The notes: generated by a model from the letters alone, not told the origin. DNA of 64,000 nt from Riptortus pedestris (GCA_019009955.1 CM032233.1:110694001-110758000), one strand, 5' to 3'; positions 50,961-63,404 are shown, numbered from the stretch's first letter. Made by a program: numbers and translations.

Positions 50961-52086
50961 TTGTTCTCTCATTCTGAACCTGTAGTGGTCAATATCCTCA
51001 GGTCTATCTTCTTAAAAAAATTGATTGAATATAACTAGAAATTTTCTATAAGTGTTTCAAGCAAATTTCAAAATATTCCAAATTAATATCTTAATTACAA
51101 TTAATGTCTTTATATAAAATTAAAATAAAATATGAAGAAATAGACCTAATTAACAAAACATTCTCTGTATAAACAATGATTGTTTTAAAAATAAAAATGA
51201 AATAAATAAATTTAAATCAAACCAAAAATCTTTTGAATAATCATTGGTAATCCAATGTGAGACTGTGTATATCCTTATATGGGCATGTTAATACAATATA
51301 AGCTCGGTTATAATAAATATGAAAATCAAATTGTATAGGACGTGTTCTATACATTTGGTTTGTTTATTAAGTAATTAAATTAAATGTGTAAAAAAAATAT
51401 GGGATTATTTAAGGAAAATATTTACTATCCATAATATAAGACAGCCAGAATATAGTGTTATTAATATATTTTTTCTAGCATTTTTAATGTGCCCGAGTAA
51501 AATATCATAATTATATTGGAATTCGTTTTATAGTTTAAAGTATATTGTGAATTTTCAGCAATATGTAAAGCCTCCAAATGTTTTCCATTCACATGATTTC
51601 CTTCACTTAAAACTATTTGTATATGTTCAAAAGCAAATTGACAGACATAAGTTTGGCACATTAGGCTAAGCCTGTGGTTGGATCTTTGGTATTTTTCTTG
51701 ACATTTTGATTTTGATGGTTTGTTTTATTATTGACTTATAGCCTAAAATAAATTCTACATTCATTAACAGATCTAAACCTGTTAATGTCCTTTTTTTTCC
51801 CCCTCATCTCATAATATACCTGAAGTCATTTATATTCCATTGCCACATGGCATATTACATGTATGATTAGATTTATATAAATAGAATATTGCATTTTTGA
51901 CAACTATAATCAATTTATAGCATAAAATAAAAATAAAATAAACAAATATATGAAGAAGAGAAAAAATAAACTATAATAAGGTTTAACTCAACTAATGTTA
52001 CCATTTTTCTCTTCTTTAATTTGAAAGTGTACGTAAGACAAAATATATTAAATTACAATTCTCCTTCCTCATAATGAACTCATATA
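50961..52086. other. No gene recognised
   Basis: About 1.1 kb of AT-rich sequence without recognisable motifs. Confidence 0.6.
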
Positions 52087-52099
52087 TACATACGTATAC

Positions 52100-52200
52100 A
52101 CACTAGCTAAGGTACCCGGCATTGCTCGGAATATGTTAACAATAAAAGTATTTATTATATAAGCCTGCATTATCTGCGATATTTCCTGTATCCTGTGTAT
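52100..52200 (+). repeat. Head of the modular repeat family (isolated copy)
   Basis: ACTAGCTAAGGTACCCGGCA then TTGCTCGG matches the heads at 60733, 61770 and 62056. The module body does not follow, so this is a solitary or truncated copy. Confidence 0.65.
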
Positions 52201-52614
52201 GTATCTTTTTTTTAAATATCATGGATCATATAATTGATAATCATGAATAGTATTCTTTATTCCGATCTATGTATGATTTAAAACTTCTTTCCCCAAAAGC
52301 ACAAAATGGCAGCTATTTTATGTACAAAATAACCATCATTAAAAGTATTCTTTTGTACGTCTGGAAAGTAAACTTTATATTCATAATGGTTCATAATATG
52401 CTCAGTAAAGTATAACATATTAATGGAGCAGTGCTAATAAATATCAGGAATAACTGAGTAAACCTCCTAAGCTCTTTCACTCCCCAAGTGGTCATCTTTA
52501 TAAATTATTTATTTGTGAGAATTAAATAAATTCACATTTCTGAACACAACAGTATATTACTAAAAGTGTAAGCATCAATTCACATGTAAGCATAAACCAG
52601 CTTGTTGTTGAGTA

Positions 52615-53450
52615 TGGATTAGTCGGTTTTTGGCTTTATGTAGGTCCACAGCAGAAGAAAGGTTTCGATTGTTATATTAAATGTTTTGATCTCTTCTATA
52701 TTTTTGGAATATCTTATTGCAATTGGAGCTGGTTTATTTGGGCGATTTAAATAGTCTCTCTTAAATTTCGCAATAAATATATATTTATACGTCGGGTTAT
52801 CCACTAATGTAGTTGGTGTTTTCTAAAAGTTAGAGGAGTTATAAGTGCTCCAGCACAAAGGCTAATAACGGGGTTTGTTTGGAAAGCTCCTAGGGCAAGT
52901 CTCAGATCAGTATGGTGTACAGAGTCTAACAAACTGAGATGTCTCGTATGAGCAGAGCTGTGCACAAAGCTTACATAATCTAGTTTAGACTGGATCAGGC
53001 TCTAGTATATCTTTAACAGTGTAAATCTGTCTGCTCCCCATGATGTGCCTGAAAGTATTTTTAATAGGTACAGACGATTCATGCATAAGTTTTTTGTTTC
53101 CTTAATATGTGGAAGCCATGTTAATTTGTTATCAACTATTATACCTAGGAATTTATGGTTGTTTATGAAAGATAGTTTGGTTTTATTTAAGTAGAGAGGT
53201 AGTGGAGCACTGGGTGTTTTTTTTTTTTTTTTTTGATAAAAGAATACATTTTGTTTTTTCTGGGGAGAATTTGAAGCCGTTGCTTTGGGACCATTCAGTT
53301 AATCTATTGAGGATATTCTGTATTGTTTCTTTCATTTTGTTGGATTCTGTGAAGAGAAAAAGTAGTGCTAGGTCATCCACGAATAGACATGCTCGTAAGT
53401 TTTGGTATCTGACAGCTGTGTGTCTGCTGTTAATGGCTTCACAATAATTA
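52615..53450 (-). pseudogene. Jockey-like LINE fragment (reverse transcriptase C-terminal half)
   Basis: On the minus strand: FVDDLALLFLF (the YADD box as FVDD), LNRLTEWSQSNGFKFSPEKT and KCILL, then shifted pieces, ending PTYKYIFIAKFKRDYLNRPN and KPAPIAIR. The EWS..NGFKFSP.KTKC signature is typical of Jockey-clade elements. An A-run interrupts after the lysine cluster near 53215-53235. Broken by several stops. Confidence 0.8.
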
Positions 53451-53459
53451 TAAATTTTT

Positions 53460-53577
53460 GTAACAATCAGCTTTTGAGCTTGTACTCATGACTCAATATT
53501 CAAAAAAATTCTTCAAACATCCATCAATCTTACCTAGTAGATGACAAAAATAAGGTTCATTCAAAATTATATATTAA
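53460..53577 (-). repeat. Inverted, diverged copy of the palindromic dispersed repeat
   Basis: The reverse complement reads TTTTGAATGAACC, then GTCATCTACTAGGTAAGATT, ATGGATGTTTGAAGAA and GTCATGAGTACAAGCTC, matching copy 1 at 303-435. It abuts the Jockey fragment. Confidence 0.7.
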
Positions 53578-53814
53578 ATAATTTTATTGGAACACAAACG
53601 ATTGAACCGAACTAAACAAAACTTGGTATGTAAGTTATTAGCATTAACTTCTACATGATTAATAAATAAAACATTTATTTATACATACATAAAAAAAACA
53701 TTTTGTAAAGATACAATACATTTTTTTTCATTTCCATACTTCGCACAAATACAGCTTAATATTGAGGTCTTTTGAGTTCATTGTGGTTTTCCCTGTGCAA
53801 AGGTCTGCTAATTA

Positions 53815-54130
53815 ATTTCAGGTTTAATCCTGGCCAGGTAGCGTGCTTCCCAAGTCTTGTCTATTCTTTCCTTTCTTCAGCAACTCTGCCATGATGCCCC
53901 GCCACATGTAGTCCTCATCTCTTCCTAGTCCTCTCAAGTCCCATGCAGTAACTGGTCTTCCTCTTGTAGTTTCAAGGGTACTAGTTGATAATATTTTTAG
54001 ACCGTTTATCTTCATCCTTCCTCACCAGGTGTCCTGTCCATGCCCATTTTCTCTTATTGGTGACCCACGCTGTCAGGAAATTTAGTTTTATTTCTTACCC
54101 ACTCCCTGGTTTTTTGTTTCTCTTAATGAT
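53815..54130 (-). pseudogene. RTE-type retrotransposon fragment (3' end of ORF)
   Basis: On the minus strand: RKWAWTGHLVRKDEDKR in one frame, then TRGRPVTAWDLRGLGRDEDY and MWRGIMAELLKKGKNRQDLG. This fits the RTE C-terminal pattern in which a GH-R-D box is followed by RGRP.TRW.DD. Frameshifted and lacking the reverse transcriptase core. A separate fragment from the one at 50.2 kb, possibly the same family. Confidence 0.65.
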
Positions 54131-55530
54131 ATGTGTAGAATGTAGCGTTCTAACTCCATGATTATAAACTATATTGACATTTCTAGGGATGAACAGAACT
54201 GGGGGTTCTACGGGAGGCTAGAAATGAAAAATTGAGATAGTTCGTTTTTCAGCAAAAATGAACTTAACAAAAGTTGTTTATTTTAACATTTATGGTAACT
54301 TTTGTTATATGCTTCTTTGTCAAATAATAATCCATAAATAAGATATGCTTATAAATGTATAAATTGAACCGATAATTAAACATGCATTTACAATTGAAAG
54401 ACTTCAATATTTGTAATTTAGAAGAGCTGGATTGGTCTTTATACAGCTTTAGTATTTTTACAAACGAAGCAGATTGTAAGGGTTATTAGAAATAAAATTC
54501 ATGAAAATTAGTTTCCTGTTCTTTTTCCTGCATCCCAGTAATTAAATGGGAGATTATATATCATCAGTCACCTATTGTATCTTATCTTCTGAAGATCTTT
54601 CCTAAGACATTTTTTTAAAGAAGATCACTCTTCACCCCCCGTCAGGATGAAACCAGGTCCAACACCCATTTAAGAATGATTTAAAAGGCCACATAGTCTT
54701 TAAAAAATTGAATTACTGTAAATTTGAGTTTCTGCACGGACCTTGCCTTTGGTTTGTATGCCCACTACATGTTTTGGATTACAATTTCTGATATTTTTAG
54801 GATTATAACTAGCAGCTTGGGATATAAAGGTTAGTTTTACTCTTCAACTACCCATGAAGAGTTTGGGCATATCATATTTGTAGAATTCTCAAGTAAATTA
54901 TAATAATTTTCTATTAAAGTAGTTCTTTAATTTCCTCCCAATACTGATTTCGCTTCAGGGAAATTGTATAGATGCCCAACAATATCCTTAATTTGTACAC
55001 CTAATGAACTTCTGGAGTTCAAACTTGCTTTATTTTAGTTAAAAATTCATAGTGCCTATCTCAATGGTAACTGAGCTAATAAACTGAGGTAGTAACTGAG
55101 CTCCATGACTGAAGTTATTATGGTTGTTGAAATTATTCAATTTTTAATTTCGTATAGCATACCATTTTATGAATTCAAAATTAATAGGGAATTTGGGGAG
55201 AGATTTAACATTTCAACCCGATACTAGGTTCTTATTGCAGGAAATCATAAACAGAGACATATAAGGTCTTTGGAACCATTGATTTGGGAATGAGAAACTG
55301 ATATGTAAAAATACATCAAGAACTATTGTTACTTCTTATTAATAATAGGGCATATGTGATTAACATATTGTTATTGATTTACGCAACAAATAATTTACTA
55401 AAAATTTCTGTTATAATTTAGAATTATTAAGTGTCCATGACCCATCAGCATATCACAAGAAAGTTTGAGTTTAGCTTCATATATCACTGTTCTGTCACTT
55501 GGCTCAAATTGGTTTCCAAATTATAAAAAT
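54131..55530. other. No gene recognised
   Basis: 1.4 kb of AT-rich sequence without recognisable motifs. Confidence 0.6.
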
Positions 55531-55600
55531 TTATAATTGTATTTCATTATTACTCATAATTTTTGCTCATCCATGTTGGCAGTCAGCCTGTTAATACTTA

Positions 55601-57173
55601 ACATTAATACAATCTTCTGGGTTGGACCGTGTTATAGTATTGTATTATAACTTGTTAAGCTTTTACTCATCTTGCTTTGAGCTTCATCAGGGCTTACAAA
55701 AGAATGAAGGAGACGGATAACAAGGACTATATACATACGGGAGGGTCCGGTGGACGTGGAGGAGCCCGCCTTGCCATTGGTTGGAATTATCTGTTGAACA
55801 TCTTCAGGCTCCTTCGGTAATTGGTGGGTTAATCTGGGTTCTTCCTGTGAAAGTGGGATGCCAATTTTTACTGAGTTTGTACCCATCTTCTCTGTTGATG
55901 TTGTTAGGTTGTTTGATTATTTTTATTGCTTCACGAATGGGCATCTGGCAATTGTTTTCAATTTTTGCCCAAATCTTGGTGTCTTCAAATTTGATATTAT
56001 GACTCGTGCTGTGGAAATGTTCAGCAACCGCTAAGTTTTCTGTTTGTCACTTTTTTACAGAGGTTATGTGTTCCTGGATTCTGGTGCTGATCAGCCTACC
56101 TGTTTGAACAATGTATTCAGTCCCACATGAACATTGTATGCTATAGATTCCTGGTGTTCGGAGATGTAGGCCTTCTTTAGGGTTTAGCATTTGTCCAATT
56201 TTCTGTCTGTTGTGTAGGTTGTTCGGATATCATGCTTCTTGAGGATTCTTGCAACTTTTTTGGTCGTACTTTTAAAAAATGGGATTGTTACTTGTAGTCT
56301 TCTCTCTTCTAAGTTTTTCTCATTTTTCTTGTCTTTCTTGACGGCTGCTTACTGATGAAGTCACCACTGTATCTGTTCTTCCTTAACCTTTAAACAACAA
56401 GGCTGTGACCCAGGACAAATTTGACAAGTAGGTGTTACACATGACACCTACCTGCCATATGCATATTTTCCATTTTATTCTGCTCAGAATCACTCTTCTT
56501 GTCTCAAAAGTTAAGAAGAATAGTGTGTTAGTGTGTGAGTACCCCCCCACTCATCACCAATGAGAGCTTAAAATGAAAATATATTTATAGTATAATAATA
56601 TATTATGTAATATTTATTATATAATAGCATACTATGTAATATCTTTACTTATGAAATAAAAAAGCAAAGAACCATATATTAGTAGCATATTATTATTATA
56701 CAAAAATATACCTAAGTATAAAAAATGATATATAAATATTAACCTAAACAGTACAAAAAGAAATCATGGACACTCATTTATAAGGAAAATAATGAAAAAA
56801 GAAAACAAAAAAAAAAAACATGAAACTATTCACTAGACGATTCGTTATTGGCAAAACATTCAGGGAAACCATAGTATACTATGTGTTCACTGCAAATACT
56901 TCTTTGGCATTTACAACAAAGACGGGTAGATTGTGGTTGCTCTGTTGAAGAGTATGTTTATCAGTCGTACCTTGTTTGGTGGGTGATGATGTGATTCCGC
57001 ATGGAGATATCTGTTGGCGTGGGTAGGTTTCCTATATACTGAATGTTCAAGGGTTCCACCTTCTTTTTTCCTGACCAATACATCAATGAAGGGTAATGTT
57101 CCGTTGCCCTCAACCTCCAAAGTGAATTGAATATTAGAAGAGATGCTGTTTAGGTGTACTAGGAAGGTATCCA
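55601..57173 (-). mobile_element. Penelope-like element, 5'-truncated, with GIY-YIG endonuclease
   Basis: 1,573 bp flanked by an 11-bp duplication GTTAATACTTA (55590-55600 and 57174-57184). Minus-strand order: reverse transcriptase segment FIDVLVRKKEGGTLEHSVYR, KPTHANRYLH, NKVRLINILFNRATT (about 57173-56935); an insertion; then VTIPFFKSTTKKVARILKKH with DIRTTY, and in another frame PGIYSIQCSCGTEYIVQTGR, the GIY-YIG motif (about 56300-56040). It ends near GCCCTGATGAAGCTCAAAGC at 55690. Frameshifts and stops mean it is inactive. Penelope elements prime with this endonuclease and typically insert truncated at the 5' end. Confidence 0.88.
56387..56935 (-). mobile_element. PiggyBac-like 3'-end fragment inside the Penelope-like element
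   Basis: TTAA at 56383-56386 followed by CCTTTAAACAACAAGGCTG as a putative terminus. At the other side the minus strand encodes STRLCCKCQRSICSEHIVYY and GFPECFANNESSSE then stop, a CxxC...CxxH C-terminal zinc finger like those ending piggyBac transposases. It interrupts the Penelope reverse transcriptase near RATTI. The other terminus and the catalytic domain are missing, so the right border is approximate. Confidence 0.55.
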
Positions 57174-57184
57174 GTTAATACTTA

Positions 57185-58640
57185 CAATACTTGGGTACTT
57201 AGGCACATATATTTTGACTCCTCACAATATGTAACCAACTACTTACTACCTGTTCCGTCCTCCCATATATTTATGAACTAGCTGTGTTTCCCCTTGATGA
57301 TGGATGTTTATATATTAACTATGCTACCAGTTGTTGACAGGTTGAAAATAAAAAAAAAATTGTTTCTCTTTGAAGTATATAGATTGCATTAACTTAAGTT
57401 TTAAATATTCCTCCTTTTCTATCACAAATGAAATTTTCTTTCTTTTCAGTTATTGGCCTTATTCTTGTGAATATGAAATGGATATTTGACAAATATCGAC
57501 GATTTTTTGTTTAAAACTCCTGTATTACTAGTCTTTGATGATTTGATATAAATATTAATAAATATATGATTGAAATATAATTCTAAATAATATGGTTAGG
57601 TTCTGTTCAGTGAAATATTATATAGTGACAAAAGTAATAATAAAGAAAATTTTAATTGTGAATAATATTTTTTAACGCAATTATTTTGATAAACTAATAT
57701 TACGTAGGATATTGATGAATTGATGTTTTTACTTAGAAGTAACCCCTACCCTCCTGTTGGTGTGAAAGCAGAAGTATGTTCATGTGATGAAATAGCAAAG
57801 CATGAGATAGTGGGAAGATAAGGTATGCAGGCAAAGCTGTGAACGAGATTACTGGAAAGCAAAAACCTAAAAACGAGGTGAGTATCAAATTTTATTTTCA
57901 TAGAAATTTACTGTTTTTTTTTGGTTTTTTTAATCATTCTAGAACACAAGCATATAGCCTACTTAATTATGAAACCTACCTACGTTTGCATAGTAAAATA
58001 TGCTATGATTCATAAGAGTTTCAATATTTATATGTTATTTGAGCAAGCAATAATATTGTTTGGAATGTAACATAGGGACTTTTTTAGTGCAAATCTGAAA
58101 ATTTCTGGTATATGTGTTCCAGGCGATGTGCAAATGTGATCGCAATTTAAAGACGTGAGCAGAATGAAGATATAGTTCAATGGATCCTATTATGCACTGG
58201 TCTTCATTGCATAGCAGTTACCCAATAGGAGTGATGCAGCTGCTTTTTGTGATCCAATGCCATTACGGTACCTAGAATGACCCTTCAGTGAGCTGACATC
58301 TATGCTCTGTAAGTTTTAAGTTAAAAGTATGAAATAAACATTCATGGAAATTTTCAATATTAGCCCTTAAAGGATTACAACACTTGTTCAGATGAAGTAA
58401 ATTCGGGAATGTATTTATAAAGAAATTTCGTGGTAGTTTGAAGACTTAGGAATCTACTGTCAATGATCATTGTTTGGTGAGAGGATATATTCATTGCTTT
58501 TGTAGACATATTGGTCATTGCAACTGCTATAGTTCAAACAAAGAAGACTTAAGTGATGATCTCAATATTATCTTATTTCCAAAGCATTCCAATTGAATTA
58601 TCCTGGCACTCTTCTCAGTTAGTTCTACCGTGTTGTATTT
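57185..58640. other. No gene recognised
   Basis: The first 120 bp continue the repeat that the Penelope-like element interrupts (compare 63479-63560). The remainder is AT-rich with no coding frame I can support. Confidence 0.6.
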
Positions 58641-58954
58641 TTGAAAGATTTCCTGAACCTATCCTTCCATCGGCCATGGGTGGATACATGTAAAGCATGT
58701 AATTAACTACACGTAACAACAAAAAGTTCAACTCATAGAACTCAGTTCTAGCTTGAGATACACCACTCATAAGTAGACTCTGTTTTCTTATCTCTAAAAA
58801 ATTGCTTCACTAGAAGCAGTTTGCCAGGAAGTGACACTTGCTCCATTGCCATAGAATTGCAAATGTCTCCCCCTTAACTAAAATAATACACAATAGCATC
58901 TACTACTCCCACCAATTTTCTGGCTACTACTTTGGAGTTCATATGAATGATGTA

Positions 58955-59907
58955 TTGGGTTGTAACACATGAAGTGTCCGATTTTTTAAACCCTAATCTT
59001 TATAAAGGATTAAAACGTTGTGTGTTGATTCCAAGCAAAATATTTACCATCTATAATAAACATTTGTCAATCCTCTAGTTGCAAGCTATGTTTGTTTTTG
59101 TCCCAAGTAGGCTTACATATTTTAGTTTAATATCAATCAAGAACATGGAAACACGCGATATCCGGATAATTTTCTTTTACGATTATAAACTTGGTCATTC
59201 CGCGGCCCAGTCAGCAAGGAATATTAATCATGCGTTTGGCGAAGGAAGTGCTAATGAAAGAACTGTTCGTCGTTGGTTTTAAAAATTTTCTTCGGGATAT
59301 ACGACTTTAGAAAATCAGCCCCGTGGACGACTCATCAGTGGAGGACGAAGATCTTAAAAAAGCTGTTGAAGAAGACCCTCATAAAACAGTCAGAGAACTT
59401 GCGTCAGAGCTAGGCACAAGTCATATGACGGTTTCCAGGAATTTAAAAACGATTGGAAAGGTGAAAAAGCTCGATTCCTGGGTCCCGCCCGAGCTCAACG
59501 AACGTCAGCAGTTAAAACGCCAAGAGACGTGTGTTTCTTTGCTTGCTCGTCAAAGAAACGAACCATTCCTCAATTAATTAAAGGAGTTGGGCTATGAAGT
59601 CCTACCACACCCCCCATATTCCCCTGATCTATCTCCTACAGACTACCACTTTTTTCGGAGTTTGGACAACTTTTTGCGAGGAAAATTTTTTACAGATGAT
59701 TTAGACATTAAAAATGCATTTTCTGAATTTCTTTCAACACGTGACACAAACTTTTTCAAAAGTGGGATAGAAAACTTGGTAAGTCGTTGGCAGAAGTGTA
59801 TTGAAAATGATGGTAAATACTTTGAATGAATAATATTTCCGATTCGATCTCAATTTTTCATTTTTTCCCTGATTCTACAAACGGTCATTTCATATGTTAC
59901 AACCCAA
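58955..59907 (+). mobile_element. Cecropia-type mariner, internally deleted
   Basis: 953 bp with TA on both sides (58953-58954, 59908-59909) and TIRs TTGGGTTGTAACACATGAAG / TTGGGTTGTAACATATGAAA. The paralogous copy B (60197-60690) shows the uninterrupted GATG-TA-GATTATGG site, confirming the ends exactly. Confidence 0.95.
59145..59829 (+). pseudogene. Mariner transposase remnant lacking two catalytic Asp residues
   Basis: Starts METRDIRIIFFYDYKLGHSA and continues NINHAFGEGSANERTVRRWF then stop; shifted, DLKKAVEEDPHKTVRELASE, SHMTVSRNLKTIGKVKKLDS then WVPPEL. After RQRNEPFL the sequence jumps to ELGYEVLPHPPYSPDLSPTD (third Asp) and ends SRWQKCIENDGKYFE. The span with TGDEKW and HDNARPH (about 130 residues) is deleted. 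Similar to the cecropia group that includes SETMAR/Hsmar1. Confidence 0.9.
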
Positions 59908-60057
59908 TAGATTATGGATTGATTAACTTGCGTTCAATAAAGACCCACTAAGTAGAACTTTTGGCAGGCTTGAAAATAGTATCCTTGCATTCTATATGCT
60001 ATGAGCACTTCAAAACAGCAAGCTATGATGACATCCTCGACAGATTTGACGATAGTA

Positions 60058-60105
<48 letters not shown>

Positions 60106-60672
60106 ATATATATGTAATTCATTTTTACAAGTTCATTTCTTCAATCAGGGGAGCAGACGTTCCACAGCTCAGTGCCAGATGAGCTCATAGGGCTAACAGA
60201 TTTTCTGAACCTATCCTTTCATGAGCCATGGGTGAATGAATACATGTAAAGCATGTAATTGACTACACGTAACAACAAAAAGTTCAACTCATAGAACTCA
60301 GGTCAGTTCTGACAGTAGAGCTTGAGATACACCACTCATAAGTAGACTCTGTTTTCTTATCTCTAAACAATTCCTTCACTAGAAGCAGTTTGCCAGGAAG
60401 TGACACTTGCTCCATTGCCATGGAATTGCAAATATCTCCCCCTTAACTAAAATAATACACAATAGCATCTACTACTCCCACCAATTTTCTGGGTACTACT
60501 TTGGAGTTCATATGAATGATGTAGATTATGGATTGATTGACTTGCGTTCAATAAAGACCCATTCAGTAGAACTTTTGGCAGGCTTGAAAATGGTGTCCTT
60601 GCATTCTATATGCTATGAGCACTTCAAAACAGCAAGCCATGATGGCATCTCTCGACAGATTTGACGATAGTA

Positions 60673-60674
<2 letters not shown>

Positions 60675-60729
<55 letters not shown>
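60675..60729. repeat. (AT)n microsatellite
   Basis: About 27 AT units joining copy B of the 0.5-kb repeat to the head of the modular array. A similar tract at 60059-60102 ends copy A. Confidence 0.95.
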
Positions 60730-60732
<3 letters not shown>

Positions 60733-60733
<1 letters not shown>

Positions 60734-63352
60734 CTAGCTAAGATGCGCGGCATCACCCGGGAATTCATTTGAGCCGAAATGGAAGTGGTATTTTTTCGGC
60801 AAGACTTTATTTTGCACAATATTTTGACATTTCCCCGTTTCAGAGTCCAGGGCTAGTACCCGTGGTTGGTTTGGCATAAAAAATGAAATATCACGAATTT
60901 TTATTTCAGGCCTCCCTTATAATCCCCACTCCCGTTATAACCTAAACATTTTAATATAGCTCATAACCATATAAGAATTAATGCTAATTTATATATTCCG
61001 AGTTTTGTTGGAATCGGTTCAACCGTTGGTATCGAATAAAATTGTTGACTCCCGCTTTAGCTTTTAGTGTATATCTCGTTTATAATTTGTTATACAACAA
61101 AAGTGAATATAACAAAAGTTACTTTAAGTAATAAACTCAACAACTTTTGACATGTGTATTTTTGCCGAAAAACCAATAGGAAACGAAATATCACAGTTTT
61201 TAATTTCAGGCCTCCCTTATAACCCCCACTCCTGCCCGTCCCTAGAAATGTTGGTACGGCTTATTATAATGAAGGCGTTAGTGCTAATACACATACCGAG
61301 TTTTATTTAGTTCGGTTGAGTCTATTGTGCCAAATAAAATTGCTCACTTCCGCTATAGGTTTTAGTCTATATCTCGTTTATAATTCGGTTTACAAAAAAA
61401 GTGTATATAACAAAAGTTACTCTAAATAACAAAATAAACAACATTTGTTATGTGCATATTTGCCGAAAAACCAATAGGAAACAAAATAACCCCCACTCCT
61501 GTTCGTCTCAGAGGATATTAATATAGCCTAAAGTCTAAGTTGGGTTAGTAGTAATATATATACTAAGTTTCATAAAATTCGGTTCAGCCGTTTATGCGTG
61601 AAAAGGTAACAAACAAACAAACAAACAAATAAACAAACAAACAAACAGACACCAAAGAAACAAAATGAAGTTATGGTGTCTACGACATGTGAAACGAAAA
61701 GTTATCGTGAAATTTCGCAAAAAAAATCAATGTACAGACAGAGGTTACAATTTTATATATATATAGATATACTAGCCAAGGTACCCGGCTTCGCTCGGGA
61801 AATCATTTGAGACGGAAATATTCTATTTTGTTTCGACGTGTACAACTGCTCTTCCCGTCTGGGCTCATTTCTTCCCGTAAGGGTCCGTTGGGTGACTTAT
61901 GGAAAATAAAATTTTAGATTTGAAGAATAAATGAAAATAAGTCTCTAATCATTCCCTCTCCACTGTTTGACACACAGTGAATAATTCAAATCATAATCAT
62001 GGATAGCATTTATTATTATTAAATATCATCTATAATGTACGTATTTTCTGTATACAATCTAGCTAATATATCTGACGATGCCCGGGAAATCATAGTTGAC
62101 TAATGATGATAGTTGACTAATGATGGTATTTTTATAAAATATCGCTGAAAAACCAATAAGAATCACAATATCGCGAATTTTTATTTCAGGTCTCCCTTAT
62201 AACCCCCACTCCCGTTCTAACCTAAACATTTTAATATAGCTTATAATCATGTAAGAATTAATGCTAATCGACATACCGAGTTTTGTTAAGTTCGGTTCAA
62301 TCGTTAGCGCCTAATAAAATAGTGGACTCCCGCTTTAGTTTATAGTGTATATCTCGTTTATACTTTGTTAAAAGACAAAAATGAATATCACAAAAGTTAC
62401 TCTAAATAACAAAATAAACAACTTTTGTTATGTTTATATATGCCGAAAAACGAATAGAAAACGAAATACCGCTATTTTAAATTCAGGCCTCCCTTACAAC
62501 CCCCACTCCTACTCGTCCCTAGAAATGTTAGTATGGCTTATTATAATAAAGGCGTTTTTGCTAACACACATACTGAGTTTTATTTAGTTCGGTTGAGTCT
62601 TTTGTGTCAAATATAATTCTTCACTTCCGCTATAGGTTTTAGTGCATATCTCGTTTATAATTCGATATACAAAAAAGTGTATATAACAAAAGTTACTCTA
62701 AATAACAAAATAAATAACTTTTGTTATGTTTATATTTGCCGAAAAACCAATAGGAAACGAAATATCGCTATTTTTAATTTCAGGCTTCCCTTATAACCCC
62801 CACTCCTGCCTGTCCCTAGAAATGTTGGTATGCCTTGTTGTAATGAAAGTGTTAGTGCTAATTCATATACCGAGTTTTATTTATTTCGGTTGGGTCTTTT
62901 GTCCCAAATAAAATTGTTCACTTCCGCTATAGGTTTTAGTGCATATCTCGTTTATAATTCGATATACAAAAAAGTGTATATAACAAAAGTTACTCTAAAT
63001 AACAAAATAAACAACTTTTGTTATGTTCATATTTGCCGAAAAACCAATAGGAAACGAACTATCGCTATTTTCAATTTCTGGCTTCCCTTACAACCCCCAC
63101 TCCTGTTCGTCTCAGAGGATACTAATATAGCCTAAAGTCTAAGTTGGGTTAGTAGTAATATACATACCAAGTTTCATAAAATTCGGTTCTGCCGTTTATG
63201 CGTGAAAAGGTAACAAACAAACAAACAAATAAATAAACAAACAAACAAACAGACACCAAAGAAACAAAATGCAGTTATGGTGTCTATGACATGTGAAACG
63301 AAAAGTCATCGTGAAATTTCGCGAAAAAAATCAATGTACAGACAGAGGTTAC

Positions 63353-63385
<33 letters not shown>
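60733..63385 (+). repeat. Modular repeat array, about 297-bp units in two head-to-tail elements
   Basis: Element 1 (60733-61768) and element 2 (61770-63385) each start with an ACTAGC(T/C)AAGGTACCCGGC-type head and end with the same 3' block: AAATTCGGTTC(A/T)GCCGTTTATG, an (ACAA)n run, ACCAAAGAAACAAAATG and TTACAATTTTATATATATA. Between them are tandem modules recurring at about 297-299 bp; the TTTCAGGCCTCCCTTA-like landmark falls near 60909, 61208, 62187, 62484, 62781 and 63079. A further head lies at 62056. No protein coding. The GTTTCATAAAATTCGGTTCA(G)-(ACAA)n end resembles the ends of non-autonomous retroelements common in insects; class uncertain. Confidence 0.85.
63357..63384. repeat. (AT)n tract ending the modular array
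   Basis: About 14 AT units at the 3' end of element 2; element 1 ends with the same but shorter tract at about 61754-61763. Confidence 0.85.
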
Positions 63386-63404
63386 GGCTAGAACAAACCC
63401 ACTA

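Larger units (their letters stand above)
58647..60690. repeat. Two copies of a 0.5-kb repeat, one carrying a mariner
   Basis: Copy A is 58647-58954 plus 59908-60102; copy B is 60197-60729. Shared: CATGTAAAGCATGTAATT, CACGTAACAACAAAAAGTTC, CTTGAGATACACCACTCATA, AATTGCAAATGTCTCCCCCTT-type sequence, GATTATGGATTGATT and a terminal (AT)n after GACGATAGTAGCAT. Copy B is uninterrupted. Confidence 0.9.
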
